Positions 34,439 to 43,032 of a stretch of 64,000 nt of DNA are shown here, in pieces; position 1 is the first letter of the stretch, and every line of letters starts with the position of its first letter. Both the position numbers and the translations under genes were made by a program. Where the stretch lies: assembly GCA_002336895.1 (NCBI GenBank), contig DDFC01000020.1, positions 20,097 to 84,096 on the forward strand, in the 5' to 3' direction. The stretch is from Verrucomicrobiaceae bacterium UBA1938. Its GTDB lineage: Bacteria; Verrucomicrobiota; Verrucomicrobiia; Verrucomicrobiales; Verrucomicrobiaceae. The notes under the pieces are model-generated. The model saw only the letters and a list, made by a program, of their open reading frames with translations, was not told the DNA's origin and did not search any database.

Positions 34439-34933
34439 TTAGTTCCAGAGCGCGGATTGCTGGCTGACCAGCTCTTCCTTGCCTCGCAGGACGCTGACGC
34501 GCCAAGCGATTACGCGGCCACTGTTTTGATATTCTGGGCCGACCACCTGGAATTTGGAAACGTTGCTGCGATGGATGTCATCCACGACCTGCTCCTGCAC
34601 ACGCTTGCTGAGGCCTGACTTGGCCTGCTGATATTCGAAGCGAATGGTCACCGGGCCGGTGCGGTCATCCGCCTTCCAGAAGAAAGCGTAGTAGTGGCCG
34701 AAGCGGTCCACGATCTCCTTCTTGGTCACGGCGCCGTAAATGAAATGCTGGCGCTCAAAGAGGATCGTCTGGTTGGTCGTCTGCGGTGTGAAGAAAGGCA
34801 TCAGGTGGTAGTACTTCACCTTGGTGATCTTTCCTCCGGGGCCTTCGACGGCGCTGGAACAAGCAGAAAGCGCAAAGGCCAAGATGGCAAGGCATCCAAG
34901 GCGGAGGCAGAAGGCGCGTTTCTCTTGTGTCAT
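34439..34933 (-). CDS. Hypothetical lipoprotein, 164 aa
   Basis: Lipobox FALSAC, Cys at residue 25. The rest (VKYYHLMPFFTPQTTNQTIL, GHYYAFFWKADDRTGPVTIR) is a compact alpha/beta protein of a family I do not recognise, with a Tyr- and Phe-rich strand. Ends 11 bases before the STAS gene and probably shares its transcript. Confidence 0.7.
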   Translation of the reverse strand: MTQEKRAFCLRLGCLAILAFALSACSSAVEGPGGKITKVKYYHLMPFFTPQTTNQTILFERQHFIYGAVTKKEIVDRFGHYYAFFWKADDRTGPVTIRFEYQQAKSGLSKRVQEQVVDDIHRSNVSKFQVVGPEYQNSGRVIAWRVSVLRGKEELVSQQSALWN

Positions 34934-35008
34934 GTGGAGTGGGAATATTAGTTCTGGACGCTTGATGTCAACGTTCCCCTTCGATTCTTCATCATGCCAG
35001 CACAGAAT

Positions 35009-37345
35009 TCACAAAAGTGAGACGGGATCGACATCCCAGGTGACGATGACGTCAGCTGGCAGGGAGGTGGATTGGAGAACCTGCTGAATGTGGCGGCAGA
35101 GGGGGCGAATTTTTGGCGTACGCAACAGAAGCTGAAAGCGATACTGGCCATGCGCCTTGGCCATGGCACAGGGGGCGGGCTCTCCCATGAGCACCTCTTC
35201 AGAGAGACCTTCGAGCAGTCTGCGGTGCAGGGTTTTCAGGGCAAATTCGGCCATGGCCTGATGTTTTCCCCGACTGGCGAGGATGACAACGTGTGTATAG
35301 GGGGGGTAGTGAAACGCCCGCCGCTGCTCCAATTCCTGCTGGGCGAACCCTGCGAAATCATTGTGCCGGGAGAACTGTACGGCGGGACTGTGGGGTGCGT
35401 ACGTCTGCACGACGACCTCTCCTTTGACCTCTCCGCGCCCGGCGCGGCCTGCCACCTGAACCAGCAGCTGGAGCGTGCGCTCTGCGGCGCGGAAGTCCGG
35501 CAGGTTCAGCGCCAGGTCGGCATTTAACACGCCGACGAGGGTGACATTGGGGAAGTCGAGCCCCTTTGCGATCATCTGAGTGCCGATGAGGAGATCGAGC
35601 TTCTGGGCACGGAAATCGCGGAGCAGATCGCGCAGCTGGTTTTTGCGCTGGATGGTGTCTGTGTCCACACGAGCGATGCGCGCGTGGGGGAAGACCTCGC
35701 GCACAGAGGTCTCGACGCGTTCGGTGCCGAAGCCGGAGAATTTCAGGCCGGGCTCCTCACAGAAGGGGCAGCGGGTGGGAGGCAACCGCCGTGAGCCGCA
35801 GACGTGGCAGACGAGGCGGTTTTCGTGCTTGTGCAGCGTCATGGGGATGCTGCAGTCCTGACACTGAACTGTCTCTCCGCAGGTGATGCATGAGAGTGAA
35901 GTATTGAAGCCGCGGCGGTTGAGGAAGAGGATGGTCTGCTCCTTTTTCTCCAGGCGTGCGGTGATGGCAGCGCGCAGTTTTTCGGAGAGGATGCCGGAGT
36001 TGATCACGCTCACGCCGGTGCCTTTGCGGCGCTCCATGCGCATGTCCACGATGCGGATGAGGGGCAGCGTGCGGCCGTCTGTGCGCTGCAGCATCTCGAG
36101 CAAATCGTATTTGCCGCTGGCGGCGTTTTCGAAGGATTCGAGGCTGGGTGTGGCGCTGCCGAGCAGGACCACGCATTTCTCGATGCTGCCACGCACCACG
36201 GCGACATCCCGCGCGTGGTAGCGGGGTGTTTCGTCCTGCTTGAAGGAGGGCTCGTGCTCCTCATCCACGATGATGATGCCCAGCCGCTCCAGCGGAGCGA
36301 AGATGGCGCTGCGTGCGCCGATCACGATGTCTGCGCGGTCTTCGTGGATCTTGAACCATTCGTCGTGGCGCTCGCCATCGCTCAGATGGCTGTGGAGGAC
36401 GGCGATGCGGTCGCTGCGGTCAGAAAAGCGCGCCTTGAAGCGCTCGATGGTCTGAGGGGTGAGGGCGATCTCCGGCACCAGAACGAGGGCCGTGCCGCCG
36501 CGCTCCAGCACACGGGCGATGGCCTGCAGATAGACTTCCGTTTTGCCGCTGCCGGTGATGCCGTGGAGAAGGATGGGTTTTGAGGGCTGATCTGAGTCGA
36601 TGGCAGCCGAGATGCGATCATAGGCGACCTGCTGCTCTGCCGTGAGTGTGAGCGGCTGGCTGGGGAGGAAGACCTCCTCCTGAAAGGGATCGCGCTCCAC
36701 GCGCACCTCGCTACGGGTGATCCAGCCGGCCTTGATGAGGGGCTTGAGGATGGAGGCTGCACGCGGGAGATCCCGGCGGATCTGGCTCAGGGTGGCTTCT
36801 CCCTTGCTGGCCCGCAGGATCTCAAGAACGCGCGCCTGCATAGGGGCCTTGCTCATGAGCTTTTCCATCTCGGCGGGGGAGGGATCGCGGAGGAGCTTGA
36901 GATGGCTGTCCATCACAAAGCTGCCGGGTTTGTCCCGCACGGCCTGGGGCAGCATGGTGCGCAGCACGGTGTGCACGGAGACGAGGTAGTAGTCGGCGAT
37001 CCAGCGTGCGAGGCGGAGCAGGGCGGGGGTGAACATGGGCCGCCGGGCCACGATGGCGGAGATTTCCTTGAGCCGGCCGCGATGGGAGGACTCTGTGAGC
37101 AGCTCCAGAACCACGGCGACCATCTGGCGGTTTTGCAGCGGCACCTTGACGCGGGAACCCACGACCACGCCGTCTGCCAGAGCAGCGGGGATGGCGTAGT
37201 CCAGCTCCATGGCAGCGGCACCCTCCAGCTGCACGCGGGCGATGCGTGTGGCCTGCGGCTGAGGAGTGGCCGGCGCAGCCGCAGGCAGGCCAAACAGATC
37301 GCTCTGTCCGGGGGCTGGGGCGTTGGTCGGCTGGGGGGTGGGCAT
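35009..37345 (-). CDS. priA: Primosomal protein N' (replication restart helicase)
   Basis: 3'-5' superfamily II helicase that loads the replisome at broken forks. 778 residues from Met at 37345: N-terminal 3'-DNA-binding domain, Walker A GITGSGKTEVYLQAI, DEEHE box (IIVDEEHEPSFKQDETPRYH), eight Cys in CITCGETVQCQDC, CHVCGSR and RCPFCEE for two zinc ions, and helicase motifs LIGTQMIAKGLDFPNVTLVG and QVAGRAGRG. The first 45 residues are Pro- and Ala-rich and may be partly untranslated. Confidence 0.97.
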   Translation of the reverse strand: MPTPQPTNAPAPGQSDLFGLPAAAPATPQPQATRIARVQLEGAAAMELDYAIPAALADGVVVGSRVKVPLQNRQMVAVVLELLTESSHRGRLKEISAIVARRPMFTPALLRLARWIADYYLVSVHTVLRTMLPQAVRDKPGSFVMDSHLKLLRDPSPAEMEKLMSKAPMQARVLEILRASKGEATLSQIRRDLPRAASILKPLIKAGWITRSEVRVERDPFQEEVFLPSQPLTLTAEQQVAYDRISAAIDSDQPSKPILLHGITGSGKTEVYLQAIARVLERGGTALVLVPEIALTPQTIERFKARFSDRSDRIAVLHSHLSDGERHDEWFKIHEDRADIVIGARSAIFAPLERLGIIIVDEEHEPSFKQDETPRYHARDVAVVRGSIEKCVVLLGSATPSLESFENAASGKYDLLEMLQRTDGRTLPLIRIVDMRMERRKGTGVSVINSGILSEKLRAAITARLEKKEQTILFLNRRGFNTSLSCITCGETVQCQDCSIPMTLHKHENRLVCHVCGSRRLPPTRCPFCEEPGLKFSGFGTERVETSVREVFPHARIARVDTDTIQRKNQLRDLLRDFRAQKLDLLIGTQMIAKGLDFPNVTLVGVLNADLALNLPDFRAAERTLQLLVQVAGRAGRGEVKGEVVVQTYAPHSPAVQFSRHNDFAGFAQQELEQRRAFHYPPYTHVVILASRGKHQAMAEFALKTLHRRLLEGLSEEVLMGEPAPCAMAKAHGQYRFQLLLRTPKIRPLCRHIQQVLQSTSLPADVIVTWDVDPVSLL

Positions 37346-37452
37346 GCGCTGCATCCTAGCCTTCGTGAATCGCAGGCCAAATACGATTCTTCTTTTGAGA
37401 AACAAACCTGCCCGTGCGATGGTTTGAATTCAGCAGCACGGAACGCAACGGC

Positions 37453-38262
37453 ATGTGGCATTTTTTGACAGAGCACTGGCGAGACGGCGTGGAGATACTC
37501 ATCCTCGCCGCGCTGGCGTATCATGGCTATTTGTTCTTCCGAGCCACGCGTGGTGCGCGCATCCTCACGGGCCTGCTGGTGCTGCTGCTGAGCCTGGCGC
37601 TCATCTCCCTGCTGCTGGAGCTGTCTGTGATCAGCAGCCTGCTGCAGCGCTTTTCCGTCTTCCTGGCCATCGCGCTGGTGATCATTTTCCAGCCGGAGCT
37701 GCGCCGTGTGCTGGCGGAGCTGGGGAGCAGCCGCATTTTTTCCTTCAACCGCCCGGACCCCGAGGCGCTGGATGTGCTGATGGAGGCCATGCAGCAGCTC
37801 TCCTCCCGCCGCTGCGGAGCGTTGTTTGCGCTGAAGCGTGGAATCGATCTGCAGCCCTACGTTGAATCCGGTGTGGAGCTGGATGCGGTCATTTCCCCGG
37901 AGCTGATCACCACCATCTTCCACCCCAAGACGGCGCTGCATGACGGTGGGGCCATCATTGACCAGGGGCGCATTTCCGCCGCAGGCTGTGTGTTTCCGGT
38001 GAGCCAGCGTGAGATCCAGGACCGGGCCATCGGGCTGCGTCATCGTGCGGGCATGGGCATCTCAGAGGAGACGGATGCCATCGCGCTGGTGGTTTCGGAG
38101 GAGACGGGGGCGCTTTCTCTGTGCTTCCAAGGAAAGCTGGAGCACGATCTGGAGCCCGATGAGCTGCGCGGGCGGATCAATGAAATTCTCTCGGATGGCG
38201 GTGCAGGCGCCCATCCAGAGTCAGCCACGGAGGGCGGTCATGAACTGGGGGCACCAACTTAA
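37453..38262 (+). CDS. cdaA: Diadenylate cyclase CdaA
   Basis: Makes c-di-AMP from two ATP. 269 residues: three N-terminal membrane helices (ILILAALAYHGYLFF, ILTGLLVLLLSLALISLLL, FLAIALVIIFQPELRR) and a DAC domain with the catalytic DGA at KTALHDGGAIIDQGRI, and the RHR motif GLRHRAGMGISEETDAIALV. The start at 37453 gives a normal N-terminus. It is divergent from priA (107 bp) and is followed by cdaR-like and glmM genes, the classic cdaA-cdaR-glmM order. Confidence 0.95.
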   Translation: MWHFLTEHWRDGVEILILAALAYHGYLFFRATRGARILTGLLVLLLSLALISLLLELSVISSLLQRFSVFLAIALVIIFQPELRRVLAELGSSRIFSFNRPDPEALDVLMEAMQQLSSRRCGALFALKRGIDLQPYVESGVELDAVISPELITTIFHPKTALHDGGAIIDQGRISAAGCVFPVSQREIQDRAIGLRHRAGMGISEETDAIALVVSEETGALSLCFQGKLEHDLEPDELRGRINEILSDGGAGAHPESATEGGHELGAPT

Positions 38263-38545
38263 AGAACTCATCACCCGCAACTGGCGGGAAAAGATCATCT
38301 CCCTGGTGCTGGCGTTTTTGTTCTGGTTCATGATCAAGGCGCAGGACGCCCGGCAGGCGCTGCCGTACACGATGCCGCCGCCGCGGATACCGCAGCCCAC
38401 GACCATCGCGCCGCCGCAGCTCACGCCGGTGATCCCTCCTCCGACACAGGTGCCGCCGCAGCTGGAGCCCACGCTGCCGCCAGCCAGCGCCGCCACCCCA
38501 GAGGCCAAGTCCGGGGAGGCCATCAAGGGCGCCGCCGGGCTTTGA
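38240..38545 (+). CDS. Degenerate CdaR-like protein, membrane anchor plus Pro-rich tail
   Basis: 101 residues, beginning 23 bases inside cdaA. The start LKELITRNWREKIISLVLAF is the typical N-terminal helix of CdaR/YbbR proteins, and the position between cdaA and glmM is that of cdaR. But no YbbR domain follows; instead there is a Pro-rich tail (YTMPPPRIPQPTTIAPPQLT, then PPPTQVPPQLEPTLPP). CdaR normally has three or four YbbR repeats of about 80 residues. Either the periplasmic domains were lost, or this is a different short regulator that keeps only the anchor. Coding is real: it has a good overlap and conserved start. Confidence 0.7.
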   Translation: MNWGHQLKELITRNWREKIISLVLAFLFWFMIKAQDARQALPYTMPPPRIPQPTTIAPPQLTPVIPPPTQVPPQLEPTLPPASAATPEAKSGEAIKGAAGL

Positions 38546-38579
38546 CACTCAGGGAGTCCTGAGCTAGAAGCGCCGTCCT

Positions 38580-39941
38580 ATGTCTGAAAAGCGTCAGTTC
38601 TTCGGCACCGACGGCGTTCGTGCCGTGGCCAACCGTCATCCCATGACCCCCGAGTTTGTCATGCGCCTCGCGCAGGCCGCAGCCGTCGTGCTGGGCGGCA
38701 AACCGGAGGGCGGCGAACGTCCGAAAGCCGTGCTGGGCCGTGACACACGCGCCTCCGGGGAGATGCTGGAGTCGGCGATAGCCGCCGGGCTGAACTCCGC
38801 CGGTGTGGACGTGATTCTGGCAGGGCAGCTGCCGACGCCTGCGGTGGCGATGCTGAGCGCGCAGCTGGGGGCTAATTTCGGCGTGGTCGTTTCCGCGTCT
38901 CACAACCCTTTCACCGACAACGGCGTCAAATTCGTGCACGGCGACGGGCACAAGCTCAATGACAAGACGGAATCCGCGATCGAGCGGCTGGTTCTGGGTA
39001 CGGAAGACACGCCGCGTCCGGAAGGGCGGGGCATCGGCCGAATCACGAAGCTGGCAGACGGTGTGGACCGCTATGTGGCACATGCGATCGCCTCGATGGG
39101 CGGTGTGCGCCTGGATGGCATGCGCGTGGCGCTGGACAACGCGCACGGCGCCTCCTCTTTCACCAGCGCGCTGGCGCTGGAGCAGCTGGGCGCTGATGTG
39201 CAGGTCTTTCACTCCGAGCCGGACGGTTTCAACATCAACGAGGAGTGCGGCTGCACGCACTCCGAGGAGATCGAGCGCATCGTGCGCCAGTGCCAGGCGG
39301 AGGCAGGAATCGCCCATGATGGCGACGCTGACCGCGGGGCGCTGTGTGACGAGCTGGCCATCGCGCTGGATGGTGACGAACTCATGGCCATAGCAGCCGA
39401 GTCCATGCTGCGCAAAGGCACGCTGAAGCAGAACACGCTGGCGGTGACGGTGATGAGCAACTACGGCCTGGATGATCTCGTGTCCCGCCTGGGCGGCCGC
39501 GTGATCCGCACGGGGGTGGGTGACCGCTATGTGCTCGAAGAGATGCGCGCGCGTGGGTTGAACTTTGGCGGCGAGCAGAGCGGGCACATCATCTTTGGCG
39601 ACTGGGCCACGACTGGCGATGGTCTGATCTCGGGCCTGCAGGTGCTGCGCATCATGAAGGAAACGGGCGAGCCGCTGAGCGAGCTGCGCAAGTGCCTGAA
39701 AAAATTCCCACAGTGCGCGCGCAACCTGCGTGTGCGCTCCAAGCCGCCGGTGGATCAGCTGGTGGAAGCGCAGAAGATCATCAAGGAGACGGAGAAGAAA
39801 CTGGGCGACTACGGCCGCGTGCTGCTGCGCTACTCGGGCACCGAGTCGCTGATCCGCCTGCTGGTGGAAGGCCGTGATGTGGAATATCTCGAAGCGCAGG
39901 CGGACAAGATCGCTTCGGCGGTGCTGGCGCAGATTGGATAA
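38580..39941 (+). CDS. glmM: Phosphoglucosamine mutase
   Basis: Converts glucosamine-6-phosphate to the 1-phosphate for UDP-GlcNAc and peptidoglycan. 453 residues: FFGTDGVRAVANRHPMTPEF at the N-terminus, the phosphoserine loop VVSASHNPFTDNGVKF, the metal-binding loop HDGDADRGALCDE, sugar-binding GGEQSGHIIF and the C-terminal RYSGTESLIRLLVEG. In other bacteria CdaA binds GlmM, and c-di-AMP synthesis is tied to wall synthesis; gene order supports the same here. Confidence 0.97.
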   Translation: MSEKRQFFGTDGVRAVANRHPMTPEFVMRLAQAAAVVLGGKPEGGERPKAVLGRDTRASGEMLESAIAAGLNSAGVDVILAGQLPTPAVAMLSAQLGANFGVVVSASHNPFTDNGVKFVHGDGHKLNDKTESAIERLVLGTEDTPRPEGRGIGRITKLADGVDRYVAHAIASMGGVRLDGMRVALDNAHGASSFTSALALEQLGADVQVFHSEPDGFNINEECGCTHSEEIERIVRQCQAEAGIAHDGDADRGALCDELAIALDGDELMAIAAESMLRKGTLKQNTLAVTVMSNYGLDDLVSRLGGRVIRTGVGDRYVLEEMRARGLNFGGEQSGHIIFGDWATTGDGLISGLQVLRIMKETGEPLSELRKCLKKFPQCARNLRVRSKPPVDQLVEAQKIIKETEKKLGDYGRVLLRYSGTESLIRLLVEGRDVEYLEAQADKIASAVLAQIG

Positions 39942-39953
39942 ACCTTTTCTGCG

Positions 39954-40124
39954 ATGAAGAGCCACTTTCATTCGGCATTGGCCCTTGGCGCCTGCATCAT
40001 CATCGGGTGCGGTGTTGTCACCGTGGGTTTTGCCAGAGAGTCAGGCCAGATCGTGGCATTCTTCGCCATCGCCTTTGGCGGCTGGCTGCTCAAGCAGGCA
40101 ATGGAGAGCGCGAACAAGGAATGA
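39954..40124 (+). CDS. 56-residue membrane protein coupled to bioD
   Basis: Below the usual length cut-off but well supported: start 12 bases after the glmM stop, and its TGA overlaps the bioD start (ATGA at 40121-40124). Two hydrophobic helices: HSALALGACIIIGCGVVTVG and IVAFFAIAFGGWLLKQAM, with a charged end (ESANKE). No family recognised. Confidence 0.65.
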   Translation: MKSHFHSALALGACIIIGCGVVTVGFARESGQIVAFFAIAFGGWLLKQAMESANKE

Positions 40125-40750
40125 GCGTGAGCCATTATTTCATCACCGGAACTGATACGGACGCAGGCAAGACCTACGTCACCTGCCTGCTGCTGGAGGC
40201 GCTGAAGCGCGAAGGCAAACGGGTGACGGGCTTCAAGCCGTTTGTCTGTGGTCAGCGCGATGATGCGATCCATCTGGCGAATGCCGGCAGCGGCAGTCTG
40301 ACGGTGGACGAAGTGAATCCGGTGTGGTTCAAGGTGCCTGCGGCCCCGTATGCGGCGGCACTGATGGAGAACCGGAGGTTTGAGCTGAACGAGGTCATCG
40401 AGCGGTTTCAAGAGATCGCGCAGCGGCATGAGCATGTGCTGGTGGAGGGTGCGGGAGGCTGGGAGGTGCCGCTGAATGATTTTTCCACCATGGCGGACTT
40501 TGCGCAGCGGCTGGCGCTGCCGGTGATCGTGGTGGTGAACAACAAGCTGGGCTGCCTGAACCACACGATCCTCACCGTGCGCAACATCCAGGCTCGTGGG
40601 ATGACCTGTGCCGGGGTCATCCTGAACTATGTGCAGGAGGAACGCGACGCGGCGAGCATCAGCAACCGCATGGTGCTGGAGCATTTTCTGGACGTGCCGG
40701 TGCTGGCAGAGGTGATGCACGGGGAGACAGAGATCGAGTGGCCGCTGTAA
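40121..40750 (+). CDS. bioD: Dethiobiotin synthetase
   Basis: ATP-dependent formation of the ureido ring of dethiobiotin from DAPA and CO2. 209 residues: P-loop FITGTDTDAGKTYVTCLLLE, KPFVCGQRDDAIHL, LVEGAGGWEVPLND, and NNKLGCLNHTILTV. Met at 40121 is the start with the P-loop at the right distance. No other bio genes are nearby. Confidence 0.95.
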   Translation: MSVSHYFITGTDTDAGKTYVTCLLLEALKREGKRVTGFKPFVCGQRDDAIHLANAGSGSLTVDEVNPVWFKVPAAPYAAALMENRRFELNEVIERFQEIAQRHEHVLVEGAGGWEVPLNDFSTMADFAQRLALPVIVVVNNKLGCLNHTILTVRNIQARGMTCAGVILNYVQEERDAASISNRMVLEHFLDVPVLAEVMHGETEIEWPL

Positions 40751-40760
40751 GCGCGGGCTT

Positions 40761-41378
40761 TTAGAGATCTGTCTTTGCAGGGGCTTTGCAGAGAGTGCGT
40801 CTGGCGACAGCCACAACGAGAAGGCCGACCAAAACCCCCAGAGCCATGGAGGGTGGGATGTCGCTGGGCCAGTGGGCACCGCAGTAGATGCGAGAGTACG
40901 CCACAGCCGCCGCCAGCAGGTACGCGATGATGCCTGCACCGCGATAAAAGGAGGCGATGACGGTGGCCACGGCGAAGAGATTGACGGTGTGGCTGGAGGG
41001 GAAGGACTTGCCGCGGGTGGCGCCGTTGGGCTCGCTGGGTTTGACCACGGGAGGCTGGAAGAGGCGCATGAAGGCGGGGGAGCCGTGGCCGAGATCGCGG
41101 ATGATGACATCGGCCCTGGCATCGCGAGGGCGTACGCGGCCGACGGTTTTTTTGAGGGTGTTGGAGATCACGCCATCTCCGAGGCCGATGGCGATGCCTG
41201 CGCACAGCAGCATGATGCGCGCCCGCCTGCCGCCGCGCCATGCTGTGAGGAGCACAGCCACGATGATGAGCGGCAGCCAGGCCTCGATGGCGGAGAGTGC
41301 GGGCATGAGCCAGTCCAGCGCCGGGTGGGACCAGGCGGAGTTGATCTGATGGAGCAGGCTGAGATCCCAGGCGGTCAT
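40761..41378 (-). CDS. PAP2-superfamily phosphatase
   Basis: 205 residues, about six helices. The three phosphatase motifs are LKKTVGRVRPRDAR, FPSSHTVNLFAVATV and IYCGAHWPSDIPPSMALGVL. It may act on undecaprenyl diphosphate or lipid phosphates. The start overlaps the end of the upstream GT39 gene by four bases, so the two are co-transcribed, which fits lipid-carrier-linked sugar transfer. Confidence 0.9.
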   Translation of the reverse strand: MTAWDLSLLHQINSAWSHPALDWLMPALSAIEAWLPLIIVAVLLTAWRGGRRARIMLLCAGIAIGLGDGVISNTLKKTVGRVRPRDARADVIIRDLGHGSPAFMRLFQPPVVKPSEPNGATRGKSFPSSHTVNLFAVATVIASFYRGAGIIAYLLAAAVAYSRIYCGAHWPSDIPPSMALGVLVGLLVVAVARRTLCKAPAKTDL

Positions 41379-42910
41379 TGCGGGCGGACAGGTTTCCAGC
41401 TTTTCAAATTGTGTCCGAGATAGACGGTGAACTCCATCACCTGTGTGCCCAGGGGGATACGAATGCTGCCGCGCTGCTCCAGCTTTTCAAAGGCATCGAT
41501 AAAGACGGGATTTCTCAAGAGGGCCGGGGCTGGGCCGGGCTCCAGAATGAGGGCGTCTGAGCCGATGCGCTCCTCAGGTCCAGGCCAGATTTCGTACTGG
41601 GACTGCACGGTGCCGCTGGGCTCCCAGCGGTAAACACGCGGATGAGAGGGCATGTAGAAGGCCATTTCTGCGGCATTGTAGCGATGGCTCAGCGACATGA
41701 CGAAGGTGTTCTTTTTGTCTGGCACCTGATCGAGAAACTTCTGCGCCTCGAGGCCTGCCTCTCTCCAGCCGCGAAGGCTGGCAAGGCGGTCGATGCCTTT
41801 CAAATCGGTGCTGAAGATGATGACGAGTGCGAGATGCACGATGAGCACGAGCGTGCCGCCCACGCGCAGCGACCAGCGCTCCCAGCCGGGATGAGGCCTG
41901 AAGGGAGACAGGCCGCGCAGCCAGACAGCCACGAGGATGAATGAGGGCACGAAGAAAACGGCGGGCCAGTTGGGATTGATGCGCTGGCGCAGTGCCAGCA
42001 GGGCAAAGCAGGCCAGCCCTGGAACGGCGGCCAGCGCGATGTAGGTGAGCTGGCGGGAGAGATCCTTGCGCAGCTTCGCCGCCGCCACCATGGCACCCAC
42101 CATGGCAGCGAATGTGACCGGAGTGTAGATCAGGGCCTGAAGGCCCACGTTTTCCAAGGTGCGGCTGAGCCAGCCGAGGAAGTCCATTTTGGCGGCGTCA
42201 AAGTGGTGCTTGGTATGCTCCAGGGTGATCCAGCCGTGGCTTTGATTCCAGCGCAGCACGGGGATGATGAAGGCCATGCCGCAGAGGATGGTGAGCCACA
42301 TGCGGGGATTGCGCAGCAAGGCGCGGTCTTCACGAGAGATGATGGCGAAGAAGATCATGAGGGCCGGGAAGACCAGCATCATCTGCTTGCTGAGGGTGCC
42401 GAGGCCGATGACCAGGGTGAGCGCGATCCAGCGGATGTTGCAGGAGGGTTTTTGCGCAGCGAGCCAGAAAAGCAGCAGGCCCAGCGTCCAGCAGAGGAGG
42501 AGTGGGGCGTCGATGGTGAGCAGGAGGTTCAGCCCGGCATTGGCGATGGTGAGCAGTACCAGCACGGCGGTGAGGAAAGCCGTGCGTGCGTCTGTGAGCA
42601 GCAGCGCGATGCGGTGGATGATGGCCAGCGTGAGCGTGCCGAGAAGCAGGGCTGAGAAGCGGATGCCCCATTCCTCATTGCCGGTGAGCCAGCCGATGAC
42701 GCCCATCATCCAGCCGATCATGGGCGGCTTGCTGTAGTAGCACCAGTCTGGTCTGCGGCCCCAGTCCCAGTAGTAGGCCTCGTCCCCGGCGAGGTCGGCG
42801 CCATTCACAAAGAGCAGCATGACGCCGACACGCGCGATGAAAACGGCGGCCAGCAGCCACCAGAAGCGTTGGGTCCAGGTCGGGGAGTCAGTTGCGGGAG
42901 TCTCAGCCAT
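41375..42910 (-). CDS. GT39/ArnT-like membrane glycosyltransferase
   Basis: 511 residues with about 11 membrane helices. The first periplasmic loop motif DLAGDEAYYWDWGRRPDWCY (Asp-Glu-Tyr-Tyr) and YYSKPPMIGWMMGVIGW match the GT39/ArnT family, which transfers sugar from a polyprenyl phosphate carrier. A C-terminal soluble domain follows. Acceptor unknown. Start at 42910 (MAETPATDS). Co-transcribed with the PAP2 gene. Confidence 0.88.
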   Translation of the reverse strand: MAETPATDSPTWTQRFWWLLAAVFIARVGVMLLFVNGADLAGDEAYYWDWGRRPDWCYYSKPPMIGWMMGVIGWLTGNEEWGIRFSALLLGTLTLAIIHRIALLLTDARTAFLTAVLVLLTIANAGLNLLLTIDAPLLLCWTLGLLLFWLAAQKPSCNIRWIALTLVIGLGTLSKQMMLVFPALMIFFAIISREDRALLRNPRMWLTILCGMAFIIPVLRWNQSHGWITLEHTKHHFDAAKMDFLGWLSRTLENVGLQALIYTPVTFAAMVGAMVAAAKLRKDLSRQLTYIALAAVPGLACFALLALRQRINPNWPAVFFVPSFILVAVWLRGLSPFRPHPGWERWSLRVGGTLVLIVHLALVIIFSTDLKGIDRLASLRGWREAGLEAQKFLDQVPDKKNTFVMSLSHRYNAAEMAFYMPSHPRVYRWEPSGTVQSQYEIWPGPEERIGSDALILEPGPAPALLRNPVFIDAFEKLEQRGSIRIPLGTQVMEFTVYLGHNLKSWKPVRPQ

Positions 42911-43032
42911 GCAGGTGCACGATAGCGACGACTGCGGGAGGGGAAAAGGGAATCCGCCGGGGAGAGCTTGTTTCTTGACGATGAGTGAAGAGCTTGCGCC
43001 CTGCGGCTGCGCTGGCACCATGACTGCTCGAA

